A DNA stretch of 64,000 bases from Natrinema sp. CBA1119 (GCF_002572525.1 NZ_PDBS01000001.1:3720001-3784000), one strand, 5' to 3'; counted from the first letter of the stretch, positions 9,768 to 18,453 are shown. Translations and numbers: made by a program. Notes: a model not told the origin generated them from the letters alone.

Positions 9768-10181
9768 ATGGCCGCCGATGGATACAAACTGTTCGGTGTC
9801 TACCTCTCGGAGGACGTCTTCGACGCACTCGACGAATTCCTGTACGAAGACGCCGGCGTCGTCGACTACGAGGAGTATTTCGATCCAACCGCCTCGACGG
9901 TCCCCGCGGGCGATCCGGGTGCCGATGCCACCGACAGGCTCGTCTCGGCGGTCGTGGCGGACTTCGCGGAACTGTACGACGAGGCGGATTTCGAGGCCCC
10001 TCGAGGCGTTGCTTCCGACGCGTTCGTCCTCGCCCATCTCGCGGCCGATCCCCAGACGATCGCCACCGCTCGCGAACGCTTTCAGGCGGCCGCCACGATC
10101 CGAGAGACCGACCTCCGGACGGTCCACACCGCGATCCTCTCGGCGTTTCTCTCGCGGGAATCAGCACACGAGGGCCCCTGA
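9768..10181 (+). CDS. Conserved haloarchaeal protein of unknown function
   Basis: A 137-residue acidic, soluble protein with no recognised domain. It begins MAADGYKLFGVYLSEDVFDALDE and appears mostly helical. The composition (high Asp and Ala, few Lys) is typical of genuine haloarchaeal proteins, which supports coding. A GTG directly precedes the chosen ATG. No signal peptide or membrane segment is present, and neighbours give no functional hint. Confidence 0.65.
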   Translation: MAADGYKLFGVYLSEDVFDALDEFLYEDAGVVDYEEYFDPTASTVPAGDPGADATDRLVSAVVADFAELYDEADFEAPRGVASDAFVLAHLAADPQTIATARERFQAAATIRETDLRTVHTAILSAFLSRESAHEGP

Positions 10182-10277
10182 TTCCCGGAGTCACCGGGAC
10201 GCGGAACCGATCGGTTCAGCGGTCCTCGTCCGACGAAGAGACGATCAGGATAAGCAGTTGCCCGCGGTGACCCTATA

Positions 10278-11129
10278 TTATCCGCCAGTGGCTTCTCCCG
10301 CAATGATGGGGGCGCTCGAATCGGTCCCGGTACCACCGGACTCGTCTTCGCTTGCGCTACTGGTCTCAGTGTCGCTGGTGGACGTATTTTCGTCACTGGA
10401 CGCGTTTTCGTCATTGGATACGTTCCCGATACTGGACTCGGTTCCATCACTGGATTCGTTTTCGCCGACGGAATAGCCCTCATTGCCGCCGTCAGTTGCG
10501 TTTCCGAGAGCGTTCTCCCCGTCTCCGTCGCTGTCACCGGCACTCGAGTTCACAGTGTCGGCAGTTTCGGTTCGGTTCGACGTATCCGAGACGGTGTCGT
10601 TCGTCGGAGTGCTGTCGGGTTCGTCGGTCAGTCCGACCGACTCATTTTCTGCCGCATCTGTCGCGTTAGCATCGCTGTCGTTTGATCCAACAGCGCCATC
10701 ATCCGTTTCACCCGATCCGTCGTCCGTTTTGGGACTAGTTATTTCAGTCTCGTTTTCGTCGCCGCTGCTTTCGTTGGAGCCGGTCTTCGGGTCGGTTTCG
10801 GTGAGAGTCCCGTCACAGGGATTCAGCGCGGTATCTGCCGCACCGTTCGTCGTTCCGTTCTCGAGGCGTTCGTCGCCACCACATCCTGCTGTGACCGTCG
10901 AACTGGCCGCACTATCCGTATCAGCGTCGTGCGGACCGCGGTCGTCAGGGGGACCACGAGCGTCACCGTTGGGCGGGCCACCCTCGTACTCGTCGACCGA
11001 AACGTTGCCGGCGACGGTGATCTCGAGTTCTTCGGTGTCCGTGAACGCGCCCGTGGTGTAGCCGACGCTCAGAGCGCTGCCGACGAACACGATCGCAACC
11101 AGCGTCGCAACGAGGGGCTTACTCGTCAT
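10278..11129 (-). CDS. Secreted Asn/Ser/Asp-rich protein with SipW-type signal peptide
   Basis: A 283-residue protein. Residues 1-35 form a hydrophobic leader ending in SVGYTTGAFTDTEELE, the Gxx-A-Y/F-x-D-type context of SipW-dependent signal peptides. A short beta-rich stretch with the phrase ITVAGNVSVDEYEGG follows. The remaining 200 or so residues are low-complexity Ser, Asp, Asn, Glu, Gly and Thr with many NxS/T sites, consistent with a glycosylated extracellular stalk. The start at 11129 is chosen because the upstream residues are Arg-rich and not signal-like. It overlaps the end of the signal peptidase gene by 11 bp, so the two are probably translationally coupled. This is probably a surface or matrix component processed by its neighbour. 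Confidence 0.75.
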   Translation of the reverse strand: MTSKPLVATLVAIVFVGSALSVGYTTGAFTDTEELEITVAGNVSVDEYEGGPPNGDARGPPDDRGPHDADTDSAASSTVTAGCGGDERLENGTTNGAADTALNPCDGTLTETDPKTGSNESSGDENETEITSPKTDDGSGETDDGAVGSNDSDANATDAAENESVGLTDEPDSTPTNDTVSDTSNRTETADTVNSSAGDSDGDGENALGNATDGGNEGYSVGENESSDGTESSIGNVSNDENASSDENTSTSDTETSSASEDESGGTGTDSSAPIIAGEATGG

Positions 11130-12441
11130 CGGTATCACCGCTGGGTCTTCCGTCGTCGATCGCATCGCCGCGGACGGCCGTCCCCGTCCCGGGACTCGGT
11201 ACGTCAGCCTCCGTCTGTTCCGGGGAATGAGTTCGTGTGCCTTCCGACGGTTCGTCCGGATCGGGCCAGTCGAACGTCGACGGGGACGGTCCGTTCCGTG
11301 GAATCTCCTCCGGCGTGGCTGCATCATGATCGTCGGATTCGCCACGTGTCGCATCCGGTTCGACCGCATCGTCCGAATCGGACGCGTCCGGGTCAGCCGA
11401 GGTCGATGGTCCCGAATCGTTCGATTCCGTCCGGGCCAGTTCCGACTCGTCGGGGAGCCTCGAGCGCGCGGCGAGTGCGAGGACGAGCGTCGTCGTCGAA
11501 CCGGTGAACACCGTTATCGAGACGACCTCCGGCGCTCCGGTTCGAAGGAAGCTCGTGTAGGTCGCCCACCCGCTGTACCCCACGAGAACCGCCAGTACAC
11601 CGATCGAATACAGCAGGTCCGATTTCGTGACGACGTATCGGTCCGTCGACTGCGACGCCGCTGCCGGCTCTGTCGACCGGGTCGGACCGCCACTTTCCGT
11701 CGCGGTCGCTCCGCCGTCTCGAGATCCGCCGATCCCGTTTTCGGCCGGTTCGACCCTGCCGTCCGACCGGGAATCGGCCGCCGCTTCCGGCTCGTCCGAG
11801 TCGTCGCTCCGACGCTTCGAACGGAGCTCCCAGGCCTCGGAGAGGACGAACGAGACGAGCGGGAGCGCGACGAGCAGTCCGAATCCGACCGGCGTATTGA
11901 CGAAGGTGATCACGTGACCGATCGCCGGGATCGTAACGGTCACTCGCCCGATGAGCTGGTCGGCGGCGATCGCGGTCTGGTCCGGATCCTCGTTCGCGTC
12001 CCCTTTCGTTCGGAACTGCACATCGTTACCGGAGTCGACCTCGATCACTCGATGGGTCGTGGGACTCTCGCCCTCGGAGCGCTGGTAGGTGATCACGTCG
12101 CCCTCTTCGACCGCCTCCGGTTCGACGCCGGCGACCAGGACGACGTCTCCGGGTGAGATCGAGGGTTCCATACTGCCGGAGAGCACGACGAAGCTGTGCT
12201 CCGCGCCGGCGACCTGCGGGACGGCGTAGGCGACGAACGGCAGAACGAGCGCGATGAGGAGAATCAGACCGACGATTCGCACTGCCCGCCAAACCATCGG
12301 TTGAAGATCCGCGAGTCCTCGAGATGTGGTCGGGTCGATCGATTCGTCGTTCTCGGTCGGCTCATCGCTCTCAGTTTCGATTTCGGCCGACCCGTCGACA
12401 TCGGACGGCTGCGGTCCATCGGTCGTGTCGTTGTCGTTCAT
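11119..12441 (-). CDS. sipW: Signal peptidase I, SipW-like (archaeal/ER type)
   Basis: A 440-residue membrane peptidase that removes signal peptides from exported proteins. After an acidic cytoplasmic tail of about 55 residues comes a transmembrane helix (about 60-85). The catalytic domain follows, with the serine in VLSGSMEPSISPGDVV near residue 103 and the histidine in TTHRVIEVD near residue 140, the Ser-His arrangement of the archaeal/ER class. Further hydrophobic segments lie at about 185-205 and 285-340, and the C-terminus is a long acidic disordered tail. It is much longer than minimal SipW (about 190 residues). Genes for several proteins with SipW-type leaders surround it, so they are probably its substrates. 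Confidence 0.88.
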   Translation of the reverse strand: MNDNDTTDGPQPSDVDGSAEIETESDEPTENDESIDPTTSRGLADLQPMVWRAVRIVGLILLIALVLPFVAYAVPQVAGAEHSFVVLSGSMEPSISPGDVVLVAGVEPEAVEEGDVITYQRSEGESPTTHRVIEVDSGNDVQFRTKGDANEDPDQTAIAADQLIGRVTVTIPAIGHVITFVNTPVGFGLLVALPLVSFVLSEAWELRSKRRSDDSDEPEAAADSRSDGRVEPAENGIGGSRDGGATATESGGPTRSTEPAAASQSTDRYVVTKSDLLYSIGVLAVLVGYSGWATYTSFLRTGAPEVVSITVFTGSTTTLVLALAARSRLPDESELARTESNDSGPSTSADPDASDSDDAVEPDATRGESDDHDAATPEEIPRNGPSPSTFDWPDPDEPSEGTRTHSPEQTEADVPSPGTGTAVRGDAIDDGRPSGDTDDE

Positions 12442-12442
12442 T

Positions 12443-13627
12443 TCAGTCGCACCTCCCGTCGGCCGCACAGATCGCGACCGTCACGTGGCTGATCGCATGA
12501 TAGTCGTCCGGGTCGCTCCCCGATTCAGTCCGGTGTTGGGCGAACAGCAGTCCGCCGGTTGCGTCCGTCAGAGCACTTGTCGAGGTCTCGAACGGACCCT
12601 CGCTCGAGGGCCTGTACGTTACCGTTCCGGGACCGGGGCCCGACCCCGGACCGCCAGCGACATCGACGCGACAGAGATCGGGAGCTGACGCGCCGTCGTC
12701 GGAGACGAGTTCGAACGCCATCGCGACCGTCTCGCCGTTCCCCTTCGATTCGGTGTCCGTCACTCGCAGTTCGTATTCGGCAGTTCCCTCGGTAAACGAG
12801 TAGGTGCCCGGTTCGATCGCGTTCTCCCCGATCCCCGATGGGCCGCCCGCCTCGAGTTCGAGTTTTCCGACATCGAGACAGCACGGACACGAATCGGCGG
12901 GCGGGCAGCCGGATCCCGGCGAAAACGGCGGGGAGGACCGCCCGTCGTGGCGACATTGACGACCGATCGCCGCGAGCGAGACGGTCGCCGACTCACCGCC
13001 GACGTACCCCTCGAGGTCCCACTCGAGGCGGAGGCACACCGGCGCGTCCGGCTGTAAGCAGTCCGTCCTGTCGGATTCGGGAGCCCCGTCGAGGGCGAGC
13101 CCCGTCGTGAGATCCTCGAAGACGTCGCGCATGGAGCCGCTCGCCAGGAGCCGAGTCGGCTCACCGGTGTCGCAATCGGCGGACGAAAGCGTGACCGTCG
13201 CGACTTCGCCGAGCGTTCCGAACGATTCCGGACACGATCCCCGGAGCCAGATCGCCGCCGGGTTGTTCCCGTCGACTGCCGTGTGTACCACGCGGAGTCG
13301 GATAACACCGCTCCGGTGATCGGCGTCGTACTCGATCGGAATCCGGACCGCTCCGTCGCTGCTACCACTGAGCCCCCTCCTGGCCCCCTCGAGGACGTCC
13401 CAGTGGACCTGCAAGTCGAACGCTCCGGCCTCGAGGTCGATCCCGGCCCGCTCGGTATCGCCTAGGAACTGCTCCGCGGCGACTCCAGTTCCGATTCCGG
13501 TCGCTCCGGCAGCGCCAAGCGCGGAGAGAAGTCGCCTGCGGGAAACGACTCCCCGGTTTCCGGTGCCGTCGGTTCCCCGATTGTCGGCTCCGTCGGTATC
13601 GGAATCTGACGTTCGTTTATCGGTCAT
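12443..13627 (-). CDS. Secreted Cys-rich protein with twin-arginine SipW-type leader
   Basis: A 394-residue protein. After a short acidic tail, residues 28-60 read SRRRLLSALGAAGATG followed by AAEQFLGDTERA, a twin-arginine leader with the SipW-type A-x-F-x-D boundary. The mature part is beta-rich (GAFDLQVHWDV, then VRIPIEYDAD). It includes AAIGRQCRHDG, matching the C-terminal QCRHN/QSRHN signature of the other substrates in this cluster, and a Cys cluster PPADSCPCCLDVGK. A final domain of about 130 residues follows. It starts inside the ATGA overlap with the 68-residue frame and ends 1 bp before the peptidase, so it is part of one operon. Likely a surface fibre or adhesin; no catalytic motif seen. 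Confidence 0.75.
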   Translation of the reverse strand: MTDKRTSDSDTDGADNRGTDGTGNRGVVSRRRLLSALGAAGATGIGTGVAAEQFLGDTERAGIDLEAGAFDLQVHWDVLEGARRGLSGSSDGAVRIPIEYDADHRSGVIRLRVVHTAVDGNNPAAIWLRGSCPESFGTLGEVATVTLSSADCDTGEPTRLLASGSMRDVFEDLTTGLALDGAPESDRTDCLQPDAPVCLRLEWDLEGYVGGESATVSLAAIGRQCRHDGRSSPPFSPGSGCPPADSCPCCLDVGKLELEAGGPSGIGENAIEPGTYSFTEGTAEYELRVTDTESKGNGETVAMAFELVSDDGASAPDLCRVDVAGGPGSGPGPGTVTYRPSSEGPFETSTSALTDATGGLLFAQHRTESGSDPDDYHAISHVTVAICAADGRCD

Positions 13628-13830
13628 GGGTCTCCGGTCCCCGTCAGTCGCGGGTTCTCCGTCCTCCGTCCGTCGAGGTGACTACCGACCGCGTTACGGT
13701 TGTTCGAGATCGATTCGGATCGGTCCAGTTTCGTCCCGGTCGGCTGTAGCGTCGCCTCGTCGGCACTCACGAGTAACTCGTCGCCGCTCATCGGATCACG
13801 TCGTCTCCGCCGTTCGATCATCTCGTACAT
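13624..13830 (-). CDS. Small basic-headed protein leading the SipW operon
   Basis: A 68-codon frame that starts MYEMIERRRRRDPMSGDE and ends with TGA overlapping the ATG of the next gene as ATGA. That overlap, and its position between the repeat-rich promoter and the operon, argue that it is translated. No domain is recognised, and its composition is less typical of haloarchaea than its neighbours, so it may instead be a leader frame used for translational coupling. Confidence 0.4.
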   Translation of the reverse strand: MYEMIERRRRRDPMSGDELLVSADEATLQPTGTKLDRSESISNNRNAVGSHLDGRRTENPRLTGTGDP

Positions 13831-13902
13831 GGATCCCTTTCCATCGATTCGGTGTCGCTCTCGTCGGGTCTCTGGGTACCACTACCCGATATGTATGACC
13901 CC

Positions 13903-13951
13903 TATACCGACGCGTATACCGGTTATACCGGCACATATACCGAATATACCG
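13903..13951 (-). promoter_or_regulatory. Iteron-like CGGTATA operator array of the SipW operon
   Basis: Five exact copies of TATACCG (CGGTATA on the transcribed strand) start at 13903, 13915, 13924, 13936 and 13945. Spacing alternates 12, 9, 12 and 9 bp, giving a 21-bp period, or two helical turns. The array lies 73-121 bp before the start at 13830. The same heptamer recurs ahead of the regulator at 17793. This is the layout expected for cooperative binding by a dimeric regulator. Confidence 0.7.
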
Positions 13952-15367
13952 GCTCGAGACCGGATACAGACCGGGCCGGACACCGACCCCGAACGGCCGC
14001 TCATCGAGTGGGGCGCATCGTCGGTCAGTCCGCCGTCGATCCGGCCCCGTCGTTGTGCCGGCACTGCTCGCCGTAGAATCCGACGTCGAACGCGACCGAG
14101 TCGGTCTGGACCTCGTTTCCGACGTCGACCGGCAGTTCCCACTCGAGACTGACGCACGTCGTTACGCCCGGTTCGAAGCACGCACGACCCTCGCCGTCGC
14201 CGGCCGCGGGTGCGCCCGCTTCGACCTCGTTGTACTCCGTTTCCCGGTCGCCATCGAGCGGGATTCCGAGGTCCGTCTCGAGGATTCCCATGAGCTCCGC
14301 GAGCGTCCCTTCGAAGATGACTCGCTCGCCGGCGATGGCCTGACCGATCTGACTGAAGGCGTCGATCAGTTCGTCGTCGTCTGCAGCATCGAAGTAGTGG
14401 ACGTCCCACGGATTGCTCGCCATGGACTGTAACGTCGAGGCGTCCGCCGACCCGAACCCGACGGTGTAGAGTTCAGTACCGTCGCTTTTCGCGTCGTCTG
14501 CAGCGACGACGGGATCGCCGCTCTGGTTGTGTTCCCCGTCGGACATTACGACCATGATCTTGTCGGCACCGCTCCGAGCGTTCGAGCCGTTGTGCAGTTC
14601 GTCTTGGGCCGTCTCCACACCGTCCACGATGTGGGTCTGCCCGCCTCCCGACAGCCCGTTAATAGCCGATTGGACGTCACCGTGGCTGCCGGTCAGTTCC
14701 TGATCGAGCGACGCGCTGGTCGAGTAACTGACGAGACCGACGTTCGCATTGCTGCCCAGTTCATCGATGAGTCCGTTCGCCGCGTCCATCATCGCACCCA
14801 TCGATCCGGACATCGACCCGGACCGGTCCAGGACGAGGACGACGTCGATCTCGCCGCCGTCCGCTCCCTCCCGATCCAGCTCGCAGTCACAGTTCTCGTC
14901 GTACCAGACGCGAGTTTCGACGGCGTCGGCGAGGTCGCCTTCGCCCTCGCCGCCGGTGTCGTCGACCGCCGATTCCGGTTCGGTTAACCCGTTATCGTCG
15001 TCTGCCACCAGTTCGCCGTTCATCCAAATGTACCCCGGATTTGAACAGAGGTGGAGACTCGTCGACAGGCAGCCGGAGTCTCCGGGTTTGACGTCCTCGA
15101 GATGGACCGGTGCGACCTCCTCACCGTTGACCAGCATCTCACGGGCATCTTCGCCACAGAACCCGTTGTTCAGGACGTACTCGTCCCAGTCGTCGATATC
15201 GCCGGTGTCGGGCACCTCCTCGAGGAGGTAGGTCCCGGCTTCGTCCTCGAGTTCCGTCGCACCGTCGTACCCCATCTCCCGAATGTCCTCCAGACGGCCC
15301 GGGCCGCCGTGGTACGTGGCCTTGTAGTCGAGCAGGAGATCGAGCTCTCCCGATGCGAGACTGTTGT

Positions 15368-15375
15368 TTCCGAAC
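15368..15375. repeat. Left copy of 8-bp target-site duplication
   Basis: TTCCGAAC directly abuts the left end of the insertion sequence. The identical octamer at 16314-16321 abuts the right end, showing recent transposition. Confidence 0.9.
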
Positions 15376-16313
15376 GGCCGTGGTGAATCGCCAGACGTAG
15401 CTTGATTTCACTGTTTTAGAGATCGCTTGGTGTTGTGAACCACACACATCAAAACGAGTTCACGAAATTCACCGTACCAAGTTCGCGCACGCACGGCGTC
15501 GCCGAGCGTGCGCTTGATCGTTGAAAAGACGGTCTCACACATCGCTCGTTGGCGGTATCGAGGCCCATCGATCCGCGCGTTATGCGCGTGATCGATGGGC
15601 CGAAACTCACGATGTTTGATCAGCGGTCTCACGCCGTCTTCGCGGAGTTTTTCGCGTAAATCCATCCAGTCGTAGCCTTTGTCGGCAGCGAGGCTGGCGA
15701 GGTCGCCCGCGTTGCGGCGGGCGACCTGCCAGCCGAGCTGTGTGTCGTGGCGTTTCTCGGTCGTACAGTGAACGTCCAGAATTGCTTGGCTTTCTGTGTC
15801 GACGAGAGCTGTCGCTTTGAGCGTCTGAACCCGGTAATTCGTCCGACGGCAGTAGTGTTTGCTAGCGTTTTCGCGGTCGAAAAACGTCGCGTCAATGGCG
15901 GCGTGACCGCTCTGGCCGTGCAGCTGCGCCGAGAGGCGCAGCAGCACTCGCCAGAGTGCGGTCTTAATCCTATCAAACCACTTGACTAGCGTCGAGTGAT
16001 CGGGGAGATCGGTCGGTTCAAGGCCGATCTCCCCGAGTATTTGTGGCATCTCGCTCAGCAAATCGAGTGCTTCTCGGTAGGATTTTTCCAGGTAAACCCG
16101 CAGACAGTGCAGCGACACTACCGCATACTCGGCGAAGCCGCCACCCCCTTCGGGGGCGGCGACTTCGCCTCGCTCACCAACAGCATTTTTAGCTAACTGA
16201 ACGACTTTGCTCGTGAAGCGGGAGATTTTCGACATAGAGCATCGGCGGTTTCCCGCTTCATACTCCTAGTTCTGACGGTCGAAACCGACGCCGTCCAACG
16301 ATTCACCAGAGCC
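15376..16313. mobile_element. IS5-family insertion sequence, ISH1-like
   Basis: A 938-bp element with imperfect terminal inverted repeats of about 22 bp. The left end reads GGCCGTGGTGAATCGCC; the right end, on the other strand, reads GGCTCTGGTGAATCGTT. It carries one transposase gene and is flanked by perfect 8-bp direct repeats. An 8-bp duplication is what I recall for the ISH1 group of the IS5 family. It sits inside the VWA gene in the opposite-disrupting but same transcriptional orientation (minus). Confidence 0.9.
15408..16235 (-). CDS. IS5-family DDE transposase
   Basis: A 275-residue transposase. The catalytic triad is visible: Asp in HAAIDATFF near residue 114, Asp in LAADKGYDW near residue 184, and Glu in MCETVFSTIKR near residue 239. 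The typical family Y(2)R(3)E(6)K spacing is approximated around the last motif. The frame is uninterrupted, and with intact ends and target duplication the element is probably still active. Confidence 0.93.
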   Translation of the reverse strand: MSKISRFTSKVVQLAKNAVGERGEVAAPEGGGGFAEYAVVSLHCLRVYLEKSYREALDLLSEMPQILGEIGLEPTDLPDHSTLVKWFDRIKTALWRVLLRLSAQLHGQSGHAAIDATFFDRENASKHYCRRTNYRVQTLKATALVDTESQAILDVHCTTEKRHDTQLGWQVARRNAGDLASLAADKGYDWMDLREKLREDGVRPLIKHREFRPIDHAHNARIDGPRYRQRAMCETVFSTIKRTLGDAVRARTWYGEFRELVLMCVVHNTKRSLKQ

Positions 16314-16321
16314 TTCCGAAC
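16314..16321. repeat. Right copy of 8-bp target-site duplication
   Basis: TTCCGAAC directly follows the right end of the insertion sequence and is identical to 15368-15375. Confidence 0.9.
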
Positions 16322-16444
16322 AGTTCATCGTCGCTAAAGTACGCGGTCGTGCCGAGGCCGACACCGGCTGATGTGACGCCAATCGCGCCGAGTCCGCCCA
16401 GAAGCTGACGCCGCGACAGACCGTATTTGTCTTCTGTCATGATT

Positions 16445-16545
16445 CGTCTCTCCCGTTAAGGAGAAGCCCACCGGCGGAGTCGAACCGCCGCAACGGCCGG
16501 TATCGGCCAGAGCAGCCTGCCGGGCAGGCGCTCGGTCCGTCACGT
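16445..16545 (-). promoter_or_regulatory. Hairpin-rich leader between two SipW-substrate genes
   Basis: On the minus strand this interval holds successive stem-loops: GCCTGC-CCG-GCAGGC, then GGCCG-ATA-CCGGCC, then GGCGG-TTCGACT-CCGCC, then TCTCC-TTAAC-GGGAGA, directly before the ATG at 16440. The third looks like a tRNA T-arm, but no matching acceptor or anticodon arm exists. It may be an attenuator, a stability element or a processing site within the transcript. Confidence 0.4.
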
Positions 16546-16579
16546 GGGGAAGGTGGTGTGTGATTCGGACGCGGTTCGA

Positions 16580-17392
16580 TCAGCTACTGTACGGGTTGTT
16601 CGTGCCGTCGTTGTGACGCGACTGTTCCGCGTAGAAGCTGAATTCGAACTCGACCAGGTCGGTCTGGATCTCGTTGCCGACCTCGACCGGAATCTCCCAG
16701 TCGAGGTATATACAGGGGTTCTCCGCATCCTCGCCACCGTCGAACGGTGCTTGTTCCCCGGCTTCGACGCCGTAGGAGCCGTCGCCGTCGAGCAACACAC
16801 CGTTCGATGCCGCGGCGAGCACCTCGGTGAGCGTTCCCTCGACGATCACGCCGTTGGCCGGATCGTCGCCCTCGTAATAGAGTGTCGCCTCGATGCTGTC
16901 GGCGAGTTCGCCAGTACCGTCCGAAGCGCCGGGATCGTTGACATCCCCGGCGCTGTCGGTCTGGGGTTCCGGTTCCGTGTACCCGTTCTCGTCGTTGGCG
17001 GTCAGTTCGCCATTGAGCCACAGGTACGCGGGATTATCGATAATCCGGAAACAGAACTCCGCCCCGCCGCTGTCGCCGGGTTTGACGTCGTCGAGCGTGA
17101 GCGAGACCGCATCGCCCTCCGCGACGTCGTCGCCGTTTTCGTCGACGACCTGCACGTCGCCGTTGATCGTTCCGCTCGTCCCGCCGGAGCCGGCGCTTCC
17201 CTGATCGTAGGACAGTTCGTAGTCGACGAGCAAGTCGAGTTCGCCGGCGGAGAGCGTGTTGTCATCGAACGATTCCTCGTCGCTGAAGTACGCGGTCGTG
17301 CCGAGGCCGGCCCCCGCGGATGCGACGCCGATTGCGCCGACGCCACCGAGGAGCTGCCGCCTGGACAGCGAGTGTATCTGTTTGTCCGTCAT
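16580..17392 (-). CDS. TasA/camelysin-like secreted protein with SipW-type signal peptide
   Basis: A 270-residue protein. The leader SRRQLLGGVGAIGVASAG with a TTAYFSDEE boundary covers residues 9-41 and is almost identical to that of the VWA gene. The mature region is beta-rich, with DNTLSAGELDLLVDYEL, then LTLDDVKPGDSGG, then NPAYLWLNGELTAN. The C-terminal signature FYAEQSRHND is shared across the cluster. The mature domain resembles TasA/CalY-type matrix fibre proteins of Firmicutes, which are processed by SipW. The upstream leader is about 60-80 nt, with a TATA-like ttatctatga (plus-strand reading) near 17476-17485. Probably a surface or biofilm matrix subunit. Confidence 0.82.
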   Translation of the reverse strand: MTDKQIHSLSRRQLLGGVGAIGVASAGAGLGTTAYFSDEESFDDNTLSAGELDLLVDYELSYDQGSAGSGGTSGTINGDVQVVDENGDDVAEGDAVSLTLDDVKPGDSGGAEFCFRIIDNPAYLWLNGELTANDENGYTEPEPQTDSAGDVNDPGASDGTGELADSIEATLYYEGDDPANGVIVEGTLTEVLAAASNGVLLDGDGSYGVEAGEQAPFDGGEDAENPCIYLDWEIPVEVGNEIQTDLVEFEFSFYAEQSRHNDGTNNPYSS

Positions 17393-17662
17393 GGTTGGGT
17401 TCCCCGCCCGGAGTCCGCGATCGAGTCCGCCGATCCGGCCCGGAGGGGCTGGTTTCTTCCACTGAGTGTCCCCCCTTATCTATGAGTCCATTCGATACCA
17501 CTCAACGACCGGTTCGAAGCGTCCCCTCTCGGATCCCACGTCGCGAACGGACGGTTTGCTCGATTGAATCGATCGTTATTCCGCGACAGACCGCCCGATC
17601 CGGCCGACGACCGACTGCGACGGAACCGTTTTCGCCCTCACCGGCGACAGACCGACTCCGTG

Positions 17663-17732
17663 GGGTATACCCGGTATACTCGAGCGGCGGGAGGCAGTCA
17701 CGACCGGCAACAGAGTCCTGCGATCCGGTATA
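17663..17732 (+). promoter_or_regulatory. CGGTATA sites upstream of the DUF7344 gene
   Basis: The palindrome GGGTATACCC at 17663-17672 runs directly into CGGTATA at 17672-17678 (GGTATAC twice, 9 bp apart), and another CGGTATA lies at 17726-17732. The ATG follows at 17793. Same heptamer and same orientation relative to transcription as the array of the SipW operon. Confidence 0.55.
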
Positions 17733-17792
17733 TCGCTCATACATACGGATCCCCGATTCACTCTCCCCACTAGCGGGGAGGGATGTCGACAG

Positions 17793-18332
17793 ATGCTATC
17801 GAGAACACTCGCAGTTCCGGAACGTGAGATTCATCAGGTGTTGAGCAGCGCGCGCCGTCGCGAAGCGCTCGAGCAACTCAGGGGGGCGGGCGGTTCGATC
17901 ACGGTGCGCGAACTCTCGGAGCGGGTCGCGTCGGCGGAGTCGGGCACGTCACCGGCCCCGCGAAACGTCCGCGAGAGCGTCTACAACTCGCTCCATCAAA
18001 CGCACCTCCCGCGACTGGACGAGCTCGGGATCGTCGAGTACGACGATGATCGAAAGATCGTCACGGCCCGAGACGGGGCGCGTCATATCTCGCTGTACAT
18101 GGAAGTCGAAACTCCGATCGGCCTCAGCTGGGCCGAATACTACCGGTCGCTCGGCGTCGTCGGGCTCTTCGTCGTCGTCACGTCCCTGGGGGAGTTGCCC
18201 GGCGTGGCGATCGTCGATCCCCTCCTCTGGGGGGTCGCGTTTCTCGTTCTCTTCGGGCTCTCGACGGGCTATCAACTCTGGCAGAAACGCGGGTCGCTAC
18301 TGCGAGTGCTTCGATCGTCAGGGACCCGCTAA
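17793..18332 (+). CDS. DUF7344 winged-helix membrane regulator
   Basis: A 179-residue protein. Residues 10-100 form a DUF7344-type winged helix: VLSSARRREALEQL, then SITVRELSERVA, then SVYNSLHQTHLPRLDELGIVEYD. Two transmembrane helices follow at about 115-135 and 140-160 with a basic tail. The family is haloarchaeal and is taken to be transcriptional, apparently membrane-tethered. It is the first gene beyond the SipW substrates, transcribed away from them, and has CGGTATA sites in its upstream region, so it is a candidate regulator of the cluster and of itself. Confidence 0.75.
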   Translation: MLSRTLAVPEREIHQVLSSARRREALEQLRGAGGSITVRELSERVASAESGTSPAPRNVRESVYNSLHQTHLPRLDELGIVEYDDDRKIVTARDGARHISLYMEVETPIGLSWAEYYRSLGVVGLFVVVTSLGELPGVAIVDPLLWGVAFLVLFGLSTGYQLWQKRGSLLRVLRSSGTR

Positions 18333-18453
18333 AACACTGGCGTGGCTCTCACCGACCGACCGTTGAATCGACTCTCGAGTAACGCAACCCCGTTCGAAAG
18401 GTATCGGGCGTGCAGTGACTGTCACTGGCTACTAGACGAGCGAGCCGCGTTCG

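Larger units (their letters stand above)
14025..16440 (-). pseudogene. Von Willebrand factor A surface protein, split by an insertion sequence
   Basis: The gene begins at 16440 with MTEDKYGLSRRQLLGG and a SipW-type boundary TTAYFSDDE. An insertion sequence interrupts it at 16313, and it resumes at 15367. Removing the element and one 8-bp target duplication restores one frame of exactly 490 codons (489 residues), reading SDDELFGNNSLASGELD across the junction. The VWA domain has an intact metal site: DRSGSMSGS, the Thr in GGGQTHIV, and VVMSDGEHN. The C-terminus FYGEQCRHND matches its neighbours. The ATG at 15275 could still give a 416-residue product, but without an export signal. Known VWA domains mediate adhesion; the role here is inferred. 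Confidence 0.92.

Noticed and set aside
16485-16545. A tRNA gene on the minus strand
   Set aside because: Only a T-arm-like hairpin is present. There is no matching 7-bp acceptor stem, D-arm or anticodon arm at proper distance.
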